A DNA stretch of 64,000 bases from Leptospira sanjuanensis (GTDB lineage: Bacteria > Spirochaetota > Leptospiria > Leptospirales > Leptospiraceae). Below the pieces are notes generated by a model, which worked only from the letters and a program-made list of their open reading frames with translations, was not told the origin of the DNA and made no database searches. Shown here piece by piece: positions 12,082-29,756 of this stretch. The stretch covers positions 3,778,501 to 3,842,500 of the forward strand of contig NZ_JAIZBG010000001.1 in assembly GCF_022267325.1 (NCBI RefSeq), read 5' to 3'. The first letter of the stretch is position 1, and every line of letters begins with the position of its first letter. Made by a program: the position numbers and the translations under genes.

Positions 12082-13307
12082 AAGAGCCGTTCTCTTTCAG
12101 TTCGCGGTTTTCATTTCAGGAAGGAGAAAACGAATTTGCGGAAGTTCTTTCCCATTATCAGAAAAATCGAATTTCCTATTTCGATCTAACCGCGTCGAAT
12201 CCTACGCAAGCCGGTTTCCAATATCCTACCGATGCGATTCGACATAGCTTTTATACGGCGGATTTGATCGCCTATCACCCTGATCCGAAGGGAAATCTCG
12301 AAGCGAGAAAAAAAATCGTCGACTACTACCGGTCGAAAGGGCTGGAAATCGATCCGGAAGATCTATTTCTAACCTCCTCCTCTTCCGAGGCATATTCTTA
12401 TTTGTTTAAGTTGTTCTGTGATCCCGGAGATTCGATTCTGATTCCCGCTCCCGGATATCCCCTCTTCGAATTTCTTTCCGTGATGGAAGGTCTTGAAACG
12501 ATTTCCTATTTTACGAAAAAGGAAAACGCCTGGAAACTTAAGGAAGCCGATCTAAAAGCGCAAGACCTGGCAAAGGCGAAACTTTTACTCGTAGTCAGTC
12601 CGAACAATCCCACGGGAGCAATTTTCGGAGAATCCGATTTTGCTTCGATGAAAAACACATTCAAAAATTATAATTTACCGATCGTAATAGACGAAGTTTT
12701 TTCGGATTACGTTTACGGCCAAGAATCTCATAAAACGATTTTAGATTCGGAAATTCCCGCGATCAGCGTAAACGGTTTATCCAAAATTCTCGGTTTGCCC
12801 GGAATGAAACTTTCCTGGATTCTACTGAGCGGTCCCCCGATTTGGAAACAAAAAGCGAAAGAATATTTGGAATTGATATCGGATACGTATTTGTCCGTAA
12901 ATACCCCGGTTCAAAACGTCCTTTCCGATTTGCTTCAATGGAAGAATTTGATTCAATCGCAGATCCTAAAACGAATTCAAAGAAATCTCGCGTTTTTAAA
13001 ACAAACCTTGAGCGATCCTGAACGTTCTTCCAAGATTCGATGCGATTTTCCGAGTTCAGGTTGGTATTGCGTTTTAGAAAGCGAAACATTCTTCCCCGAA
13101 GAAAAAGTCTCACTTCGTTTATTAAAAGAAGGAAAAGTTTATGTTCATCCGGGAGAAATGTTCGGTTTTCCGGAAGAAAAGAATAGCGGAAGAATCGTCC
13201 TCAGTCTTTTGACCGAAACGGAAACGTTCGAATCCGGAATTCAAAAGATCGTTTCGTTTTGTTCCGCCGGATTCTTCTTGTACGATCCCCGCGCTAAGGA
13301 TGTGTAG
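12078..13307 (+). CDS. Pyridoxal-phosphate aminotransferase, class I/II
   Basis: A 409-residue fold-type I PLP enzyme. The Schiff-base Lys is Lys236 in NGLSKILGLPG, Asp205 in VIDEVFSDY contacts the PLP nitrogen, and Asn177 in SPNNPTG and Tyr127 in APGYPLFE are other cofactor residues. The AT-I family includes aspartate, aromatic and alanine aminotransferases, and the amino donor cannot be decided here. It is translationally coupled to the DUF2905 gene. It is followed by a hairpin and then the convergent M14 peptidase gene. Confidence 0.88.
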   Translation: MKEPFSFSSRFSFQEGENEFAEVLSHYQKNRISYFDLTASNPTQAGFQYPTDAIRHSFYTADLIAYHPDPKGNLEARKKIVDYYRSKGLEIDPEDLFLTSSSSEAYSYLFKLFCDPGDSILIPAPGYPLFEFLSVMEGLETISYFTKKENAWKLKEADLKAQDLAKAKLLLVVSPNNPTGAIFGESDFASMKNTFKNYNLPIVIDEVFSDYVYGQESHKTILDSEIPAISVNGLSKILGLPGMKLSWILLSGPPIWKQKAKEYLELISDTYLSVNTPVQNVLSDLLQWKNLIQSQILKRIQRNLAFLKQTLSDPERSSKIRCDFPSSGWYCVLESETFFPEEKVSLRLLKEGKVYVHPGEMFGFPEEKNSGRIVLSLLTETETFESGIQKIVSFCSAGFFLYDPRAKDV

Positions 13308-13312
13308 GGTGC

Positions 13313-13430
13313 AAAGCAGTTGTCTCGCGAGAGACAACCGAAGGCGTTAGCCGAAGCCCGAAACAAGCCTGGTCTGCGCGTCGATCGTAGCACTTTTGTT
13401 ATACGAAATGTTGGCGCAGAAGCGCCCGAA
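13313..13430. repeat. Structured intergenic element between convergent genes
   Basis: A perfect 8-bp stem with a GCGA tetraloop (GTTGTCTC GCGA GAGACAAC, 13319-13338) is followed by GC-rich short repeats (AAGGCGTTAGCCGAAG and GGCGCAGAAGCGCC). It separates the aminotransferase from the convergent peptidase and could end transcription from either side, though it has no T-tract. Its composition differs from the flanking genes and suggests a dispersed element; no second copy is seen in this window. Confidence 0.45.
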
Positions 13431-14423
<993 letters not shown>

Positions 14424-14425
14424 TT

Positions 14426-14854
<429 letters not shown>

Positions 14855-14864
14855 ATTGGTCCGC

Positions 14865-15593
14865 TCAATGTTCCGTTTTTTTGCGAATGTAGATTTCGAC
14901 TCTTTCTCCGGAGGCTTTTCCTTCCGGCGTCGCCGCGGAAGATTCCACCGGTTTAAAACCGCTGGAGGCTTCGATGGAAATTTTTTCCTTAGGGATTTTA
15001 TAATTCTTAGATAAGGAATCCGCAATCAATTCTGCGCGGAAGGCGTTGTATTCCCATGCGTTTCGGAACCCTTTCTGCGCCGCTTCGTCTCCGTAAGGAA
15101 TCTGAACCTTCAGAGTGATATCAACATCCATTGCGGCCGACAACTCCGAAATTTTCTGGAAGGCGAAGATCATTTCCTCGTCCGGCTGAAACCGACCTTC
15201 TCCCAAAGAAGAACCGAACAGAATGATTTTAATCTCTTCCGTTTCCTGGATTCCGATATTGAGCTTGGCTTTTTCTTTCAGCCGCTTCAAAGCGTAGCTG
15301 ATTCTTTCCCAAAACCGATACAAAGAAGTTCTGGGTTGAAGAAGAGGATCTTCCTCGATCGTTACATTGCTTCCTTGAAAGAAGGATTCTCCCAAACCGA
15401 AGCCGCCTCGAATCACGTCCGCGACCTGCTTCAATTTGAGTTGGTCCACTTGAGAAATGGAATACATGATGATGAATAATCCGAGCAGCAGAGTGATCAT
15501 GTCGGCGTACGTCAAAAGCCAACGCTCTCGGTTTTCGTGAGATTCTTCCTTGCGGCGACCTCTTTCCAGAAGCTGTCTGCGAAGTCGGCTCAT
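14865..15593 (-). CDS. MotB-like OmpA-domain protein (orphan)
   Basis: A 242-residue protein with one N-terminal membrane helix and a C-terminal OmpA-like domain. The helix carries the stator signature RWLLTYADMITLLLG with Asp31 at the place of the proton-binding Asp of MotB, followed by MYSIS. The OmpA part includes IILFGSSLGEGRF, then AWEYNAFRAELI and ERVEIYI. MotB normally pairs with MotA, but no MotA is encoded here; the upstream gene makes a soluble helical protein and overlaps it by 4 bp. It may be a secondary stator subunit, or a MotB-derived protein with another partner. Confidence 0.82.
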   Translation of the reverse strand: MSRLRRQLLERGRRKEESHENRERWLLTYADMITLLLGLFIIMYSISQVDQLKLKQVADVIRGGFGLGESFFQGSNVTIEEDPLLQPRTSLYRFWERISYALKRLKEKAKLNIGIQETEEIKIILFGSSLGEGRFQPDEEMIFAFQKISELSAAMDVDITLKVQIPYGDEAAQKGFRNAWEYNAFRAELIADSLSKNYKIPKEKISIEASSGFKPVESSAATPEGKASGERVEIYIRKKTEH

Positions 15594-16236
15594 GCTTCCT
15601 TACGATTTTCTCCGAGCAAACTATGAATGTACTCCGTTTCCCGTTTTTCCACTTCTTCGTAAAAAGAATTGAAGATGTTCGCGGAAACCGGAAGAGTCGC
15701 GTTATACGCTTCTTCCACGCTTTGAAACAAAGCGGAAACTCCGAGCAAAGAGGCCATAAAACGGGCCGGCTTGATCAGATAAGCGCTGATGGGCTTGTGC
15801 GCGAGCTCGTAAAATACTTTCAAATTTCTTAATACGATTTCGAGCTGTCTCATTCTTTCATGATAATGACCCATTTGACTGTAGTAAAGATCGTATTCTT
15901 CCCTGCTGAGTTTTTTTCCGTCCCAACCTCCGTCTACGAGATGTTTTGCGAGAATCGTGTCCATCTCTTCGGTAAGATTGTTGAGTTCGATCAAATATTC
16001 GATATTCTCGCGGGAAGTTTCCTTCATCATTCCTTTTACTTTTTGGTATGTATCCATCGCGAGCTGAAGCCAAACTTCCCTTCCTTCGAGATTGTAGATC
16101 TTCTCGAAAAAATATTCCACCATAGGAATGGTTTCTTCCAAATGAAAGTAACTCGCGTAAAAAACGCGGAATCGTTCCACTTGCGCTCGGACGACTTCGG
16201 CTCGGGCCGCTTTTAGTTTTTTACCCGCGAGATCGC

Positions 16237-16240
<4 letters not shown>
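15590..16240 (-). CDS. Helical protein resembling the FFLEELY family
   Basis: A 216-residue, almost entirely helical soluble protein. The N-terminal part, FYASYFHLEETIPMVEYFFEKIYNLEGRE, follows the layout of so-called FFLEELY proteins (a Tyr-rich helix, then a FFxxxxY block before RD/RE), whose function is unknown. The rest has SQMGHYHERMRQLEI and a small hydrophobic helix MASLLGVSALFQSV. It overlaps both neighbours by 4 bp, between a lipoprotein gene and the MotB-like gene, so stoichiometric co-translation is likely. The family assignment is from memory of the motif and is tentative. Confidence 0.55.
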
Positions 16241-17379
<1,139 letters not shown>

Positions 17380-17491
17380 GTTCGATTACAGAATCCGGGA
17401 GGGAAAACGGCCTGTCTATGATTTTCCGAGGAGCCTAACTTAGGTTCAAGACCTGCCGAGCGATCCTTAGAGAGCGAAGGCGCTGAGTTTT

Positions 17492-18340
17492 TTAAGGATA
17501 GGTTCTATCCAAGACTTCCTTTAAGATCCGTGAATTGACTCGTCCGGTATATTCGTCTTCGTAAAGTTCCAATTTCGTTACAAATTCTTGGGAAAAACCG
17601 GCCTCAATCCTGGTCTCGGGAAAGTAATGATACCCCTTTGCCCTTCTTGGAGTAAACGGAAACTCGATCAACGAAAGGTAGTGGTCCCATTCGTTTTCGG
17701 AATCAGACATTCTTTTTTTGATATAACGAACCCCGCGCCGAACGTGTTTGATTTCGTCTTCGTAGACTTTCCTCATAATGTCCGCCTTTTCGAAATCTCC
17801 GAATCGTTCAAAGGCCATCGTATAAATTTTTGAAAAATCAAGATTGGCTCCTTCAAAGGAAATCGCCATGATCGCGTAAAACTTTTCGAGCGTCTGCATT
17901 CTTGGAATCTGTTTCCAAAAGATATAATTCAGCGGTCGGTCTCCGAGTTCCATTCCTCCTTTTTTCATTTCGGAAAGATAGAGCCTCAGATGGGTTTGTT
18001 CTTCCAAAAGGGTTCGATACAATCCGAAACGCACGCCGGACGACGCGTCTTGAAATTTTAGAAGGGCGTATGCGAAGAGTTCGATCGCCATGAGCTCGTG
18101 ATTGGCAAAATGATGGAGGGTAACGATTCGATTCTCTTCGTTAAACAACTGCTCGAGTCTCGGAATCTTGCTTTTATGATCGGAGATCGCGATCTTTTGT
18201 CCGCGGACCGGCAATGACGGTAAATCAGTATATTCTAAAGAACGAATATCGATCGGAGGAACGGAAGGTGAAAAAAGTTTATCTTCGAGGCTCGGGCCGA
18301 GAAGCACCTGTCTGGCGAACTCGTTTAAGGTCATGGTCAA
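17492..18340 (-). CDS. DUF455 family ferritin-like protein
   Basis: A 282-residue protein with the ferritin-like diiron pattern of DUF455: [29 protein letters not shown] and [10 protein letters not shown] supply the Glu and His ligands on four helices. These proteins are related to MiaE-type hydroxylases, but no substrate is established. It overlaps the anti-sigma-type kinase gene upstream by 4 bp, which suggests co-expression with a stress or partner-switching regulator. Confidence 0.82.
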   Translation of the reverse strand: MTMTLNEFARQVLLGPSLEDKLFSPSVPPIDIRSLEYTDLPSLPVRGQKIAISDHKSKIPRLEQLFNEENRIVTLHHFANHELMAIELFAYALLKFQDASSGVRFGLYRTLLEEQTHLRLYLSEMKKGGMELGDRPLNYIFWKQIPRMQTLEKFYAIMAISFEGANLDFSKIYTMAFERFGDFEKADIMRKVYEDEIKHVRRGVRYIKKRMSDSENEWDHYLSLIEFPFTPRRAKGYHYFPETRIEAGFSQEFVTKLELYEDEYTGRVNSRILKEVLDRTYP

Positions 18341-18924
18341 GCGGGATGTTTGGAAGCGTCGAACCCGAGTTCAATGATCGAACCTTGAATGTTCTTCTCG
18401 TCGGGATTCGAAGAAATTTTACCTTCTCCGCAGTGATACATGATTTTAAAAGTGTCCATCAACGACTGGATGATCTGAAGTCCTCTTCCGATATTTCTGT
18501 GAGGGATTTGAGATCCTTTCCAAGGGAGAATCTCGCACTTCTTTTCTTGATGTTGTTTGATACAGTTGAGATAGTCTTTGAGATTTGAAATTCGTGAATC
18601 GTTCATGATGGATTCTAACTTTTCGGATTTGAGACCGGAACCGTAGTCCATGATCCACATCGTAAATTTACTATCTTTGATTACCCAACGACAAATGATC
18701 GTTTCATCCGAACTGACTTTGACGTTAGCGGAAATGGAGTTGGTGAGAGCCTCGTCGGCGGCCAATTCTATATTGGTAATGTCTTTGGTTGAGAAACGGT
18801 TTTCCGACAGGGAGTTTCTCAAAGCGAACCTAAGTTCTTTGATGCTGGTTAAATCGGTGGGAAGAAACATAACGTACGACCCGCCATTGTGTTTTACCAG
18901 TAATGATTCGTCAGAATCTCTCAT
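18337..18924 (-). CDS. Anti-sigma regulatory factor type serine/threonine kinase (HATPase_c_2)
   Basis: About 195 residues from the ATG at 18924; the TTG at 18948 is the alternative. It is a single HATPase domain of the RsbW/SpoIIAB type: N-box [13 protein letters not shown]1 MDYGSGL, and G2 [12 protein letters not shown]. An insertion of some 50 residues with several Cys and Lys ([15 protein letters not shown]) separates G1 and G2. Such kinases bind sigma factors or phosphorylate STAS-domain antagonists. Neither a sigma factor nor a STAS partner is encoded nearby. Confidence 0.82.
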   Translation of the reverse strand: MRDSDESLLVKHNGGSYVMFLPTDLTSIKELRFALRNSLSENRFSTKDITNIELAADEALTNSISANVKVSSDETIICRWVIKDSKFTMWIMDYGSGLKSEKLESIMNDSRISNLKDYLNCIKQHQEKKCEILPWKGSQIPHRNIGRGLQIIQSLMDTFKIMYHCGEGKISSNPDEKNIQGSIIELGFDASKHPA

Positions 18925-18996
18925 CTCCGTTCCAGCGCCCACTTTCAAAAATAACAGCCTAAAGCAGGCGATTTGAGCAAAATATACCGGTTTTTT

Positions 18997-21485
<2,489 letters not shown>

Positions 21486-21645
21486 GGAATTGTTCTTCTT
21501 GATTTTCGAAAAAACCTGCAAGGAAAATCCCAAAAATTAAACTTTCTTTACAAAAACAAGGCGTGGATTAGCAAAGTGCGCGAAAGCGAATTGTTCAAAG
21601 ATTCGCTTCAAAAACACTGTATTCAATCCGGTCAACTTTTTTCAT

Positions 21646-25207
<3,562 letters not shown>

Positions 25208-25245
25208 TTTTCGTTCAATAGAAAATTAGAATATTCTGTTTTTGG

Positions 25246-25270
25246 AAAAGGGGCTTCGGCCCCTTTTTTA
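25246..25270 (+). terminator. Rho-independent terminator after the topoisomerase operon
   Basis: AAAAGGGGC (25246-25254) and GCCCCTTTT (25259-25267) form a nine-pair stem closed by a TTCG tetraloop and followed by TTA TTTT. This is a textbook terminator 38 bp past the topoisomerase B stop. Confidence 0.92.
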
Positions 25271-25294
25271 TTTTGTCGGAGTTCCGACAAAATT
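25271..25294. repeat. Palindromic GGAGTTCC-core repeat
   Basis: TTTTGTCGGA and TCCGACAAAA form a 10-bp inverted repeat with a two-base centre (25271-25292). It abuts the terminator and shares the GGAGTTCC core with the motifs at 3350-3652 and 28522-28580. Confidence 0.6.
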
Positions 25295-25355
25295 TTGCGT
25301 TTAAGATTGGATTGACTTTTTTCGATTTTTCTGTTATAAGCGGATTTGGTAAAAG

Positions 25356-25429
25356 TTCCCGCCACCTCTCCTCCTCCACCCAAACAGGGCGGGGCCGTCG
25401 CGTTTCACGATAAAATCGTAGGACCTACA
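25356..25429 (-). repeat. 74-bp dispersed repeat, copy A
   Basis: On the minus strand it runs from TGTAGGACCTACGAT through a GTGAAACGCG block and a GGCCCCGCCC...GGGTGGAGG hairpin to GGTGGCGGGAA. A second 74-bp copy at 54023-54096 has the same ends and the same internal order. Copy A sits directly past the stop of the TetR gene, between convergent genes. The element starts with the palindrome GTAGGACCTAC and has a GC-rich foldback, so it may form structured RNA or DNA. Confidence 0.7.
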
Positions 25430-25437
25430 ACAAAATT

Positions 25438-26124
25438 TTAACTTCGAATTCCTTCTTGAAGCATCTTGAGAATTTTTCCAATCTCCGCATCGTCGTCGAA
25501 TCGGTCGTCTTTGGTTAAAACGAACCGATATACGAGATAGGATATATTGATGCTGTACGAAGTTTTTGCGAACGTTTCCGGATCGAGATCCTTTCGAATC
25601 TCACCCTTCTCCTGGAAATAACGAATCGCTTCCAGCGCGGGTTTGAAAAGATTCTCTTTCCAGACGTCTCCGAAAAAATCCGCAAAACTCGAATCGTGTA
25701 AAATCGCGGAGAAAAGGATTCGAATTTTCGAATGATTCTCTTTAGCCGCTTGGATCCGGTTTTTCATCATAGAAAGATACCACTGTTCAAAAGAAACATT
25801 CCTTGTTTCGAGGAATTTGCGAAGTTCCGGCATCTGGGAACCGAAAGCGGTTTCATAAACGATCGCGGATAGGATTCTTATATAAAGATCTTTTTTTGTC
25901 GGAAAGTATTTGAACAGCGTCCGTTCCGTGACGTTCGCTTTTTTCGCGATCTGGGCGGTGGTCGCTCCTTCAAAACCGAATTCTCCGAAAATGGATTCAC
26001 CGGCCTTTACGATATCGATTTCCTTTTCCGAAACCGGATTCGCGTATCGTTCGTATTCCGAAATCAGTTTTTTACGATTGAGCTTCAAACGGTTCCTCTT
26101 CGATCGATCTTGAAATTCGAACAT
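25438..26124 (-). CDS. TetR family transcriptional regulator
   Basis: A 228-residue repressor-type protein. The helix-turn-helix is at about residues 47-82, with TTAQIAKKANVTERTLFKYF followed by TKKDLY, the most conserved TetR signature. The N-terminal 30 residues are basic and unusually long. It is divergent from the DAPG-hydrolase-like gene at 26262, and the 137 bp between them contain two similar palindromes, so it probably represses both. The ligand is unknown; an aromatic or lipophilic compound is suggested only by the neighbour. Confidence 0.9.
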   Translation of the reverse strand: MFEFQDRSKRNRLKLNRKKLISEYERYANPVSEKEIDIVKAGESIFGEFGFEGATTAQIAKKANVTERTLFKYFPTKKDLYIRILSAIVYETAFGSQMPELRKFLETRNVSFEQWYLSMMKNRIQAAKENHSKIRILFSAILHDSSFADFFGDVWKENLFKPALEAIRYFQEKGEIRKDLDPETFAKTSYSINISYLVYRFVLTKDDRFDDDAEIGKILKMLQEGIRS

Positions 26125-26200
26125 AAAAAGAAAACCGATTTCGAACGATGAATGCCTCTTTTCGCGGAGTTTTTTTTCGAAAGGTTCCCGAAAAGTTGTT

Positions 26201-26249
26201 GTATAGTGCGTACTTTACCGTCTATTGTTTTAGTATAGTATTTACTATA
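26201..26249. promoter_or_regulatory. Candidate TetR operators between divergent genes
   Basis: A perfect inverted repeat TATAGTA-TT-TACTATA lies at 26234-26249, ending 12 bp before the ATG at 26262 and next to its GGAG ribosome-binding site. A second, weaker site TATAGTGCGTACTTTA lies about 30 bp upstream (26202-26217). Both share AGT-N4-ACT. The position suits autorepression and repression of the divergent gene. Confidence 0.6.
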
Positions 26250-26261
26250 TTTGGAGAATTT

Positions 26262-26948
26262 ATGAAAAACGTAGATACAAAACTTCCCCTTTCTCTTCCG
26301 GTTTCATGGCTCAAGAAGAACGTAAACACGGCCGAATCGGGCATGGAAATTTTACCCGATGGAAGAGTGAAATTCTGGATCCGCCATTCTCCCTTAAAAG
26401 GTGTTACTCCGAAAATGCTGGTCTGGTGGTTTTCCCATTTGGAAGGCACGATTGAATACGACGGCGGCGTATTCAATCGATACCGCATTTGGCATCCCGA
26501 AGATCACGTTCACGCGAGTTACGAAAGACGTTTGCCAGACGGTTCGATCGGGCCGGGTGCTTCCATTCGGTTGGTGGAATATCTGGGTAGAAATAAAAAC
26601 TACATCGTCAATATCGTTACGGAAATCGAAAAGCTGGACGAAACCGGTTACATTCACAATCCAAAATTGGAAGGGAAATACAAGGTCGCGAGAATGGAAT
26701 ACGAATTCTCCGCGATCGGCAACGATACGTTTTATACGAACTGCCTCATCATAGGTTGGAAAGGATGGACTTGGAACTGGATTCGTCCCTTGTTCCTAAA
26801 GTTCGTGTTTAACAAGGAAAGAGGTTTCGCTTGGATCAAACACAACGTGGAAGAAGTCGGTCAGTTCGAAAGATTCTTACCCGAATTGTATCGAAAAGAA
26901 ACCGCTTCATCGAAGGAAAGTCGACTTGCTGAATCCGTGTCGCTTTAA
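26262..26948 (+). CDS. DAPG-hydrolase (PhlG) domain protein
   Basis: 228 residues from the ATG at 26262, chosen for its TTGGAG ribosome-binding site; the longer frame from 26148 would run through the operator region. It has the family pattern MLVWWFSHLEG followed by RYRIWHPEDHVH, whose His residues lie where the zinc ligands of 2,4-diacetylphloroglucinol hydrolase are found. Later segments include MEYEFSA and a Trp-rich WKGWTWNWIRP. PhlG cleaves a carbon-carbon bond in acylated phloroglucinols; here the substrate is unknown and may be quite different. It is probably controlled by the divergent TetR gene. Confidence 0.75.
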   Translation: MKNVDTKLPLSLPVSWLKKNVNTAESGMEILPDGRVKFWIRHSPLKGVTPKMLVWWFSHLEGTIEYDGGVFNRYRIWHPEDHVHASYERRLPDGSIGPGASIRLVEYLGRNKNYIVNIVTEIEKLDETGYIHNPKLEGKYKVARMEYEFSAIGNDTFYTNCLIIGWKGWTWNWIRPLFLKFVFNKERGFAWIKHNVEEVGQFERFLPELYRKETASSKESRLAESVSL

Positions 26949-27067
26949 AAAACGATTTCGATTTCAACGTTGCAGTCGTTTAAAAAACGGATGAATCGAA
27001 AAAACGAGGAGACACGAATTGATCACCGGTTTCGCCACGGTTTGACGGTTTGAAATGCGATTCTATT

Positions 27068-28414
27068 CTAAACCTGATTCACAGCGCGGATCGCGGAGGT
27101 GAGAGCGCCTTCCACCGTTCCGTTGATTTCCGCGGTGTGTTCTCCGGCAAAGAAAATTCGATCCATCGGTTTTAACAAAGATATGATCGAACCGTAACTT
27201 CCCGGAGGAAAGGTCGCAATTCCGGTCGGAACGAACTTCGACTGCGATATTTCGCTGCTTTGAATTCTTAATACCTGCAAATCCTTTTTCTGTCCCAAAC
27301 GTTCGAGCGCAAGACGGATATATTCCACTTTCATCGCGTCCGTGGAAGAAGCAAATACGTCGTATCGATCCCCCGTCGCGATCATGCCGAGAACCTTGTC
27401 TTCGGAACCGGCCTTGGTTCCCGCGTCGTATATGAAACCAGCGGCAGAATCCGAATACGCGGAAAAATTCTCCCGATTCCAAGGAGCTTCGCGAAGCATT
27501 AGAAAAGTCTTATAGATTCTCGAATAACGGATTCTCAACGCGGATAATTTCTTTTCCTTGTCCAATTCCGGGTCCCATTGAATCGACGTTAATTGATTTG
27601 CGGGAAGCGTGGAAATACAAGCGCTGCCTTCGAGCTTCTTTCCGGACGCGGTCGTTACCGCGACCTTTCCTTCTCCCTGTGTAACGGAAACGACCGGATC
27701 GGCAAAGACGGTTTCGGTATTCTCCAACGAGAAAACGAGCGCCTTTGCCAACGCTTCCATCCCGCCTTCGACGCGTGTGTTGTATTTAGGAAAGTTGACG
27801 AGATCGGACAAAACCTTCTGTGCGGATAAGGAACGAAGAGAATCTCCGTAATATAAGGAATATTTAAAGTTCAATACGTTCAAATCTTCCGGAGTCATTC
27901 CTTGATACGTCAGAAAATTATAAAAACTGATTCGATCCAATTCCTGTTGCTGCGTGGAATTGATTTTAGAATTCATCTGAATGAGTTTGTTCAAAATCTC
28001 CTGCGACTTCGGAGAAATGTCCCAAGTTCCGAACTTCTGATACGATCCGAAAAACAAATCCGATTGAACTTCGAAATCGGTCGTCTTTAAACCCAGCTCG
28101 CGGAGTAAACTTCTTGCGGTTCTATGTTCATTCTGAATCCACTCGGCGCCCAAATCCAAAACGTTGCCGCTCCCATCGGCGACCGTCCGGATTCTCCCCC
28201 CCAAACGATCCGTCGCTTCAATGAGTTTTACCTTGATTCCGGTTTTGCCCAAAAGGTAGGAAGCGTAAAGCCCTGAAATTCCGCCGCCAAGCACGATCAC
28301 GGTCTTCTGCGGGGATGACGTCCCTTGCGCCCGTAAATTCATCCCAGGAAGGCCGGAAATGCCTGCTGCGGTCAAAATTCCTAGTTTGATAAACTCCGAT
28401 CTGCTTAGTTTCAT
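27068..28414 (-). CDS. Flavin-containing amine oxidase family protein, exported
   Basis: A 448-residue FAD enzyme. A signal-like N-terminus ([15 protein letters not shown], a degenerate Tat-style leader with one Arg) precedes the dinucleotide fold [12 protein letters not shown] at 43-54, Glu66 at the end of strand two and the LGGRIRT motif. The C-terminal FAD motif is [17 protein letters not shown]. The amine oxidase family covers monoamine, polyamine and amino-acid oxidases and related desaturases, so the substrate is open. It stands alone. Confidence 0.85.
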   Translation of the reverse strand: MKLSRSEFIKLGILTAAGISGLPGMNLRAQGTSSPQKTVIVLGGGISGLYASYLLGKTGIKVKLIEATDRLGGRIRTVADGSGNVLDLGAEWIQNEHRTARSLLRELGLKTTDFEVQSDLFFGSYQKFGTWDISPKSQEILNKLIQMNSKINSTQQQELDRISFYNFLTYQGMTPEDLNVLNFKYSLYYGDSLRSLSAQKVLSDLVNFPKYNTRVEGGMEALAKALVFSLENTETVFADPVVSVTQGEGKVAVTTASGKKLEGSACISTLPANQLTSIQWDPELDKEKKLSALRIRYSRIYKTFLMLREAPWNRENFSAYSDSAAGFIYDAGTKAGSEDKVLGMIATGDRYDVFASSTDAMKVEYIRLALERLGQKKDLQVLRIQSSEISQSKFVPTGIATFPPGSYGSIISLLKPMDRIFFAGEHTAEINGTVEGALTSAIRAVNQV

Positions 28415-28521
28415 TGGGTTGTCCGAATTGAATTTGGAAGGTTAGATTCCTTTTCCTTTATTTTCGGTCAAAATCTTGCATTTTAAGAATCATTTTGATC
28501 GTACTTTTTGAATTTGTCGAA

Positions 28522-28580
28522 GTGTGGGAACTCCCACGAAGTTCAAGATCTTTCCGTAAAGTAAAGTGTGGGAACTCATA
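28522..28580. repeat. Two GTGTGGGAACTC repeats upstream of the B12 riboswitch
   Basis: GTGTGGGAACTCCCACG at 28522-28538 is nearly a palindrome (GTGGGA-AC-TCCCAC), and GTGTGGGAACTCATACG follows at 28566-28582. They belong to the GGAACTCC-core family at 3350-3652. They lie in the 606-bp gap 28415-29020 between the divergent amine oxidase and B12 operon; the rest of that gap holds the riboswitch leader. Confidence 0.6.
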
Positions 28581-28672
28581 CGAATTAGAATTCACGGTGA
28601 AATTTACGAACAACGGACGATTTTCCATTCTTAAAAAAAGAAGAAAGGGCCGTCTTTCTTTGCTCAAAAAAA

Positions 28673-28815
<143 letters not shown>

Positions 28816-28871
28816 CCTCGAGGTAGGGACAGTTCGAAACTCGCCTTTGCATTTTTCATGCGTCCGCGATG

Positions 28872-28901
28872 GGGTCCCGAAAGACGAACGTCGGGGGACC
28901 C
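28872..28901 (+). promoter_or_regulatory. Strong leader hairpin, possible riboswitch expression platform
   Basis: GGGTCCCGA and TCGGGGGACCC fold into a nine-pair stem with a GG bulge, and the loop itself contains GACG-AA-CGTC. It lies between the aptamer and the first gene. There is no T-tract after it, so control may act on translation or by an alternative fold rather than by simple termination. Confidence 0.5.
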
Positions 28902-29020
28902 GAGTGGAAAATTCAAACTTTTCAATCCATTCGTTAGAACGGATTCTAAATCGAATTCTATACGTTTGCAATTTAGAATCTTTTCTACCCTGACAAAGGA
29001 AAACTTTTGCAGGTAACAAC

Positions 29021-29608
29021 ATGAAAAAACTTTCAATCCATTGGAAACTCTTTGCGGTAACCTTTCTGATTCTCGGATTGGTGAATTGTTTTGAAACGAA
29101 GAAGGAAGAGGATAACAACGATAATAATCTTCTTCTTGCGGCGATCATCGCGAACAACTTCGAGATTACGGGTTCTTGGACCTTTTACAACGGAACTCCC
29201 GATTACGCAGGAGCGGCGTTCACAGAAAAAGGAACGATTTCTCAAGGAACCTATACGATCACTAATTCTAGAATTTCTCGAAACGACAAGGATGCCGGTT
29301 TCGGAGCAAGTCAATTGATCGGAGACATTATGGAAATCGATCTTTCTAGAAAAGTCGTTTATGTTCAGTTCACTCAAGATTCCTCTTTTTCCAAAGGAAA
29401 ATTCGCGTGGTTTCGTTGGACATACAATGGCGGCTACTTCTATATATGCCCAGATCTTTCCGGAGTAAACAACCAAAACACGCTCGCGCAGGCAAAGGCG
29501 GATAATCTTGATACGTATTCCAACACTGCAAGCATCAACGCCGGTTGCGGTTTGAACAGCGGATTCGACCCGTCTCCCTGGAGCCGTTTAGAAGTTAAAA
29601 CGAATTAA
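29021..29608 (+). CDS. Lipoprotein, first gene behind the B12 riboswitch
   Basis: A 195-residue lipoprotein: signal [13 protein letters not shown] with lipobox LVNC, then an acidic DNNDNN tether typical of spirochaetal surface lipoproteins. The mature part is beta-rich ([29 protein letters not shown]) and has two Cys near the end (ICPDL, GCGL). I recognise no family. Placement directly after a cobalamin riboswitch suggests a role in capturing cobalamin or a precursor at the cell surface (inference). Only a weak AGGT ribosome-binding site precedes the ATG. Confidence 0.7.
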   Translation: MKKLSIHWKLFAVTFLILGLVNCFETKKEEDNNDNNLLLAAIIANNFEITGSWTFYNGTPDYAGAAFTEKGTISQGTYTITNSRISRNDKDAGFGASQLIGDIMEIDLSRKVVYVQFTQDSSFSKGKFAWFRWTYNGGYFYICPDLSGVNNQNTLAQAKADNLDTYSNTASINAGCGLNSGFDPSPWSRLEVKTN

Positions 29609-29618
29609 GAATTTTGAA

Positions 29619-29657
29619 TATAACGGGTGAGTAAAATCACTCGTTATAGAACCTTTT
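29619..29657 (+). terminator. 12-bp hairpin between the first two B12-operon genes
   Basis: TATAACGGGTGA (29619-29630) pairs with TCACTCGTTATA (29637-29648), with one G-T wobble and loop GTAAAA, followed by GAACCTTTT. The T-tract is short, so it may be a partial terminator that lowers expression of the downstream genes or an mRNA-stabilising hairpin. Confidence 0.5.
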
Positions 29658-29756
29658 CCCGAAACGGAACAGGTTCTTGCGGTTTGTATTTCTATCGAAG
29701 TAAAATTAAGTTTTGGGACAAGCTGTAAATCGAATTCTTCAGACTCGGATATTTTT

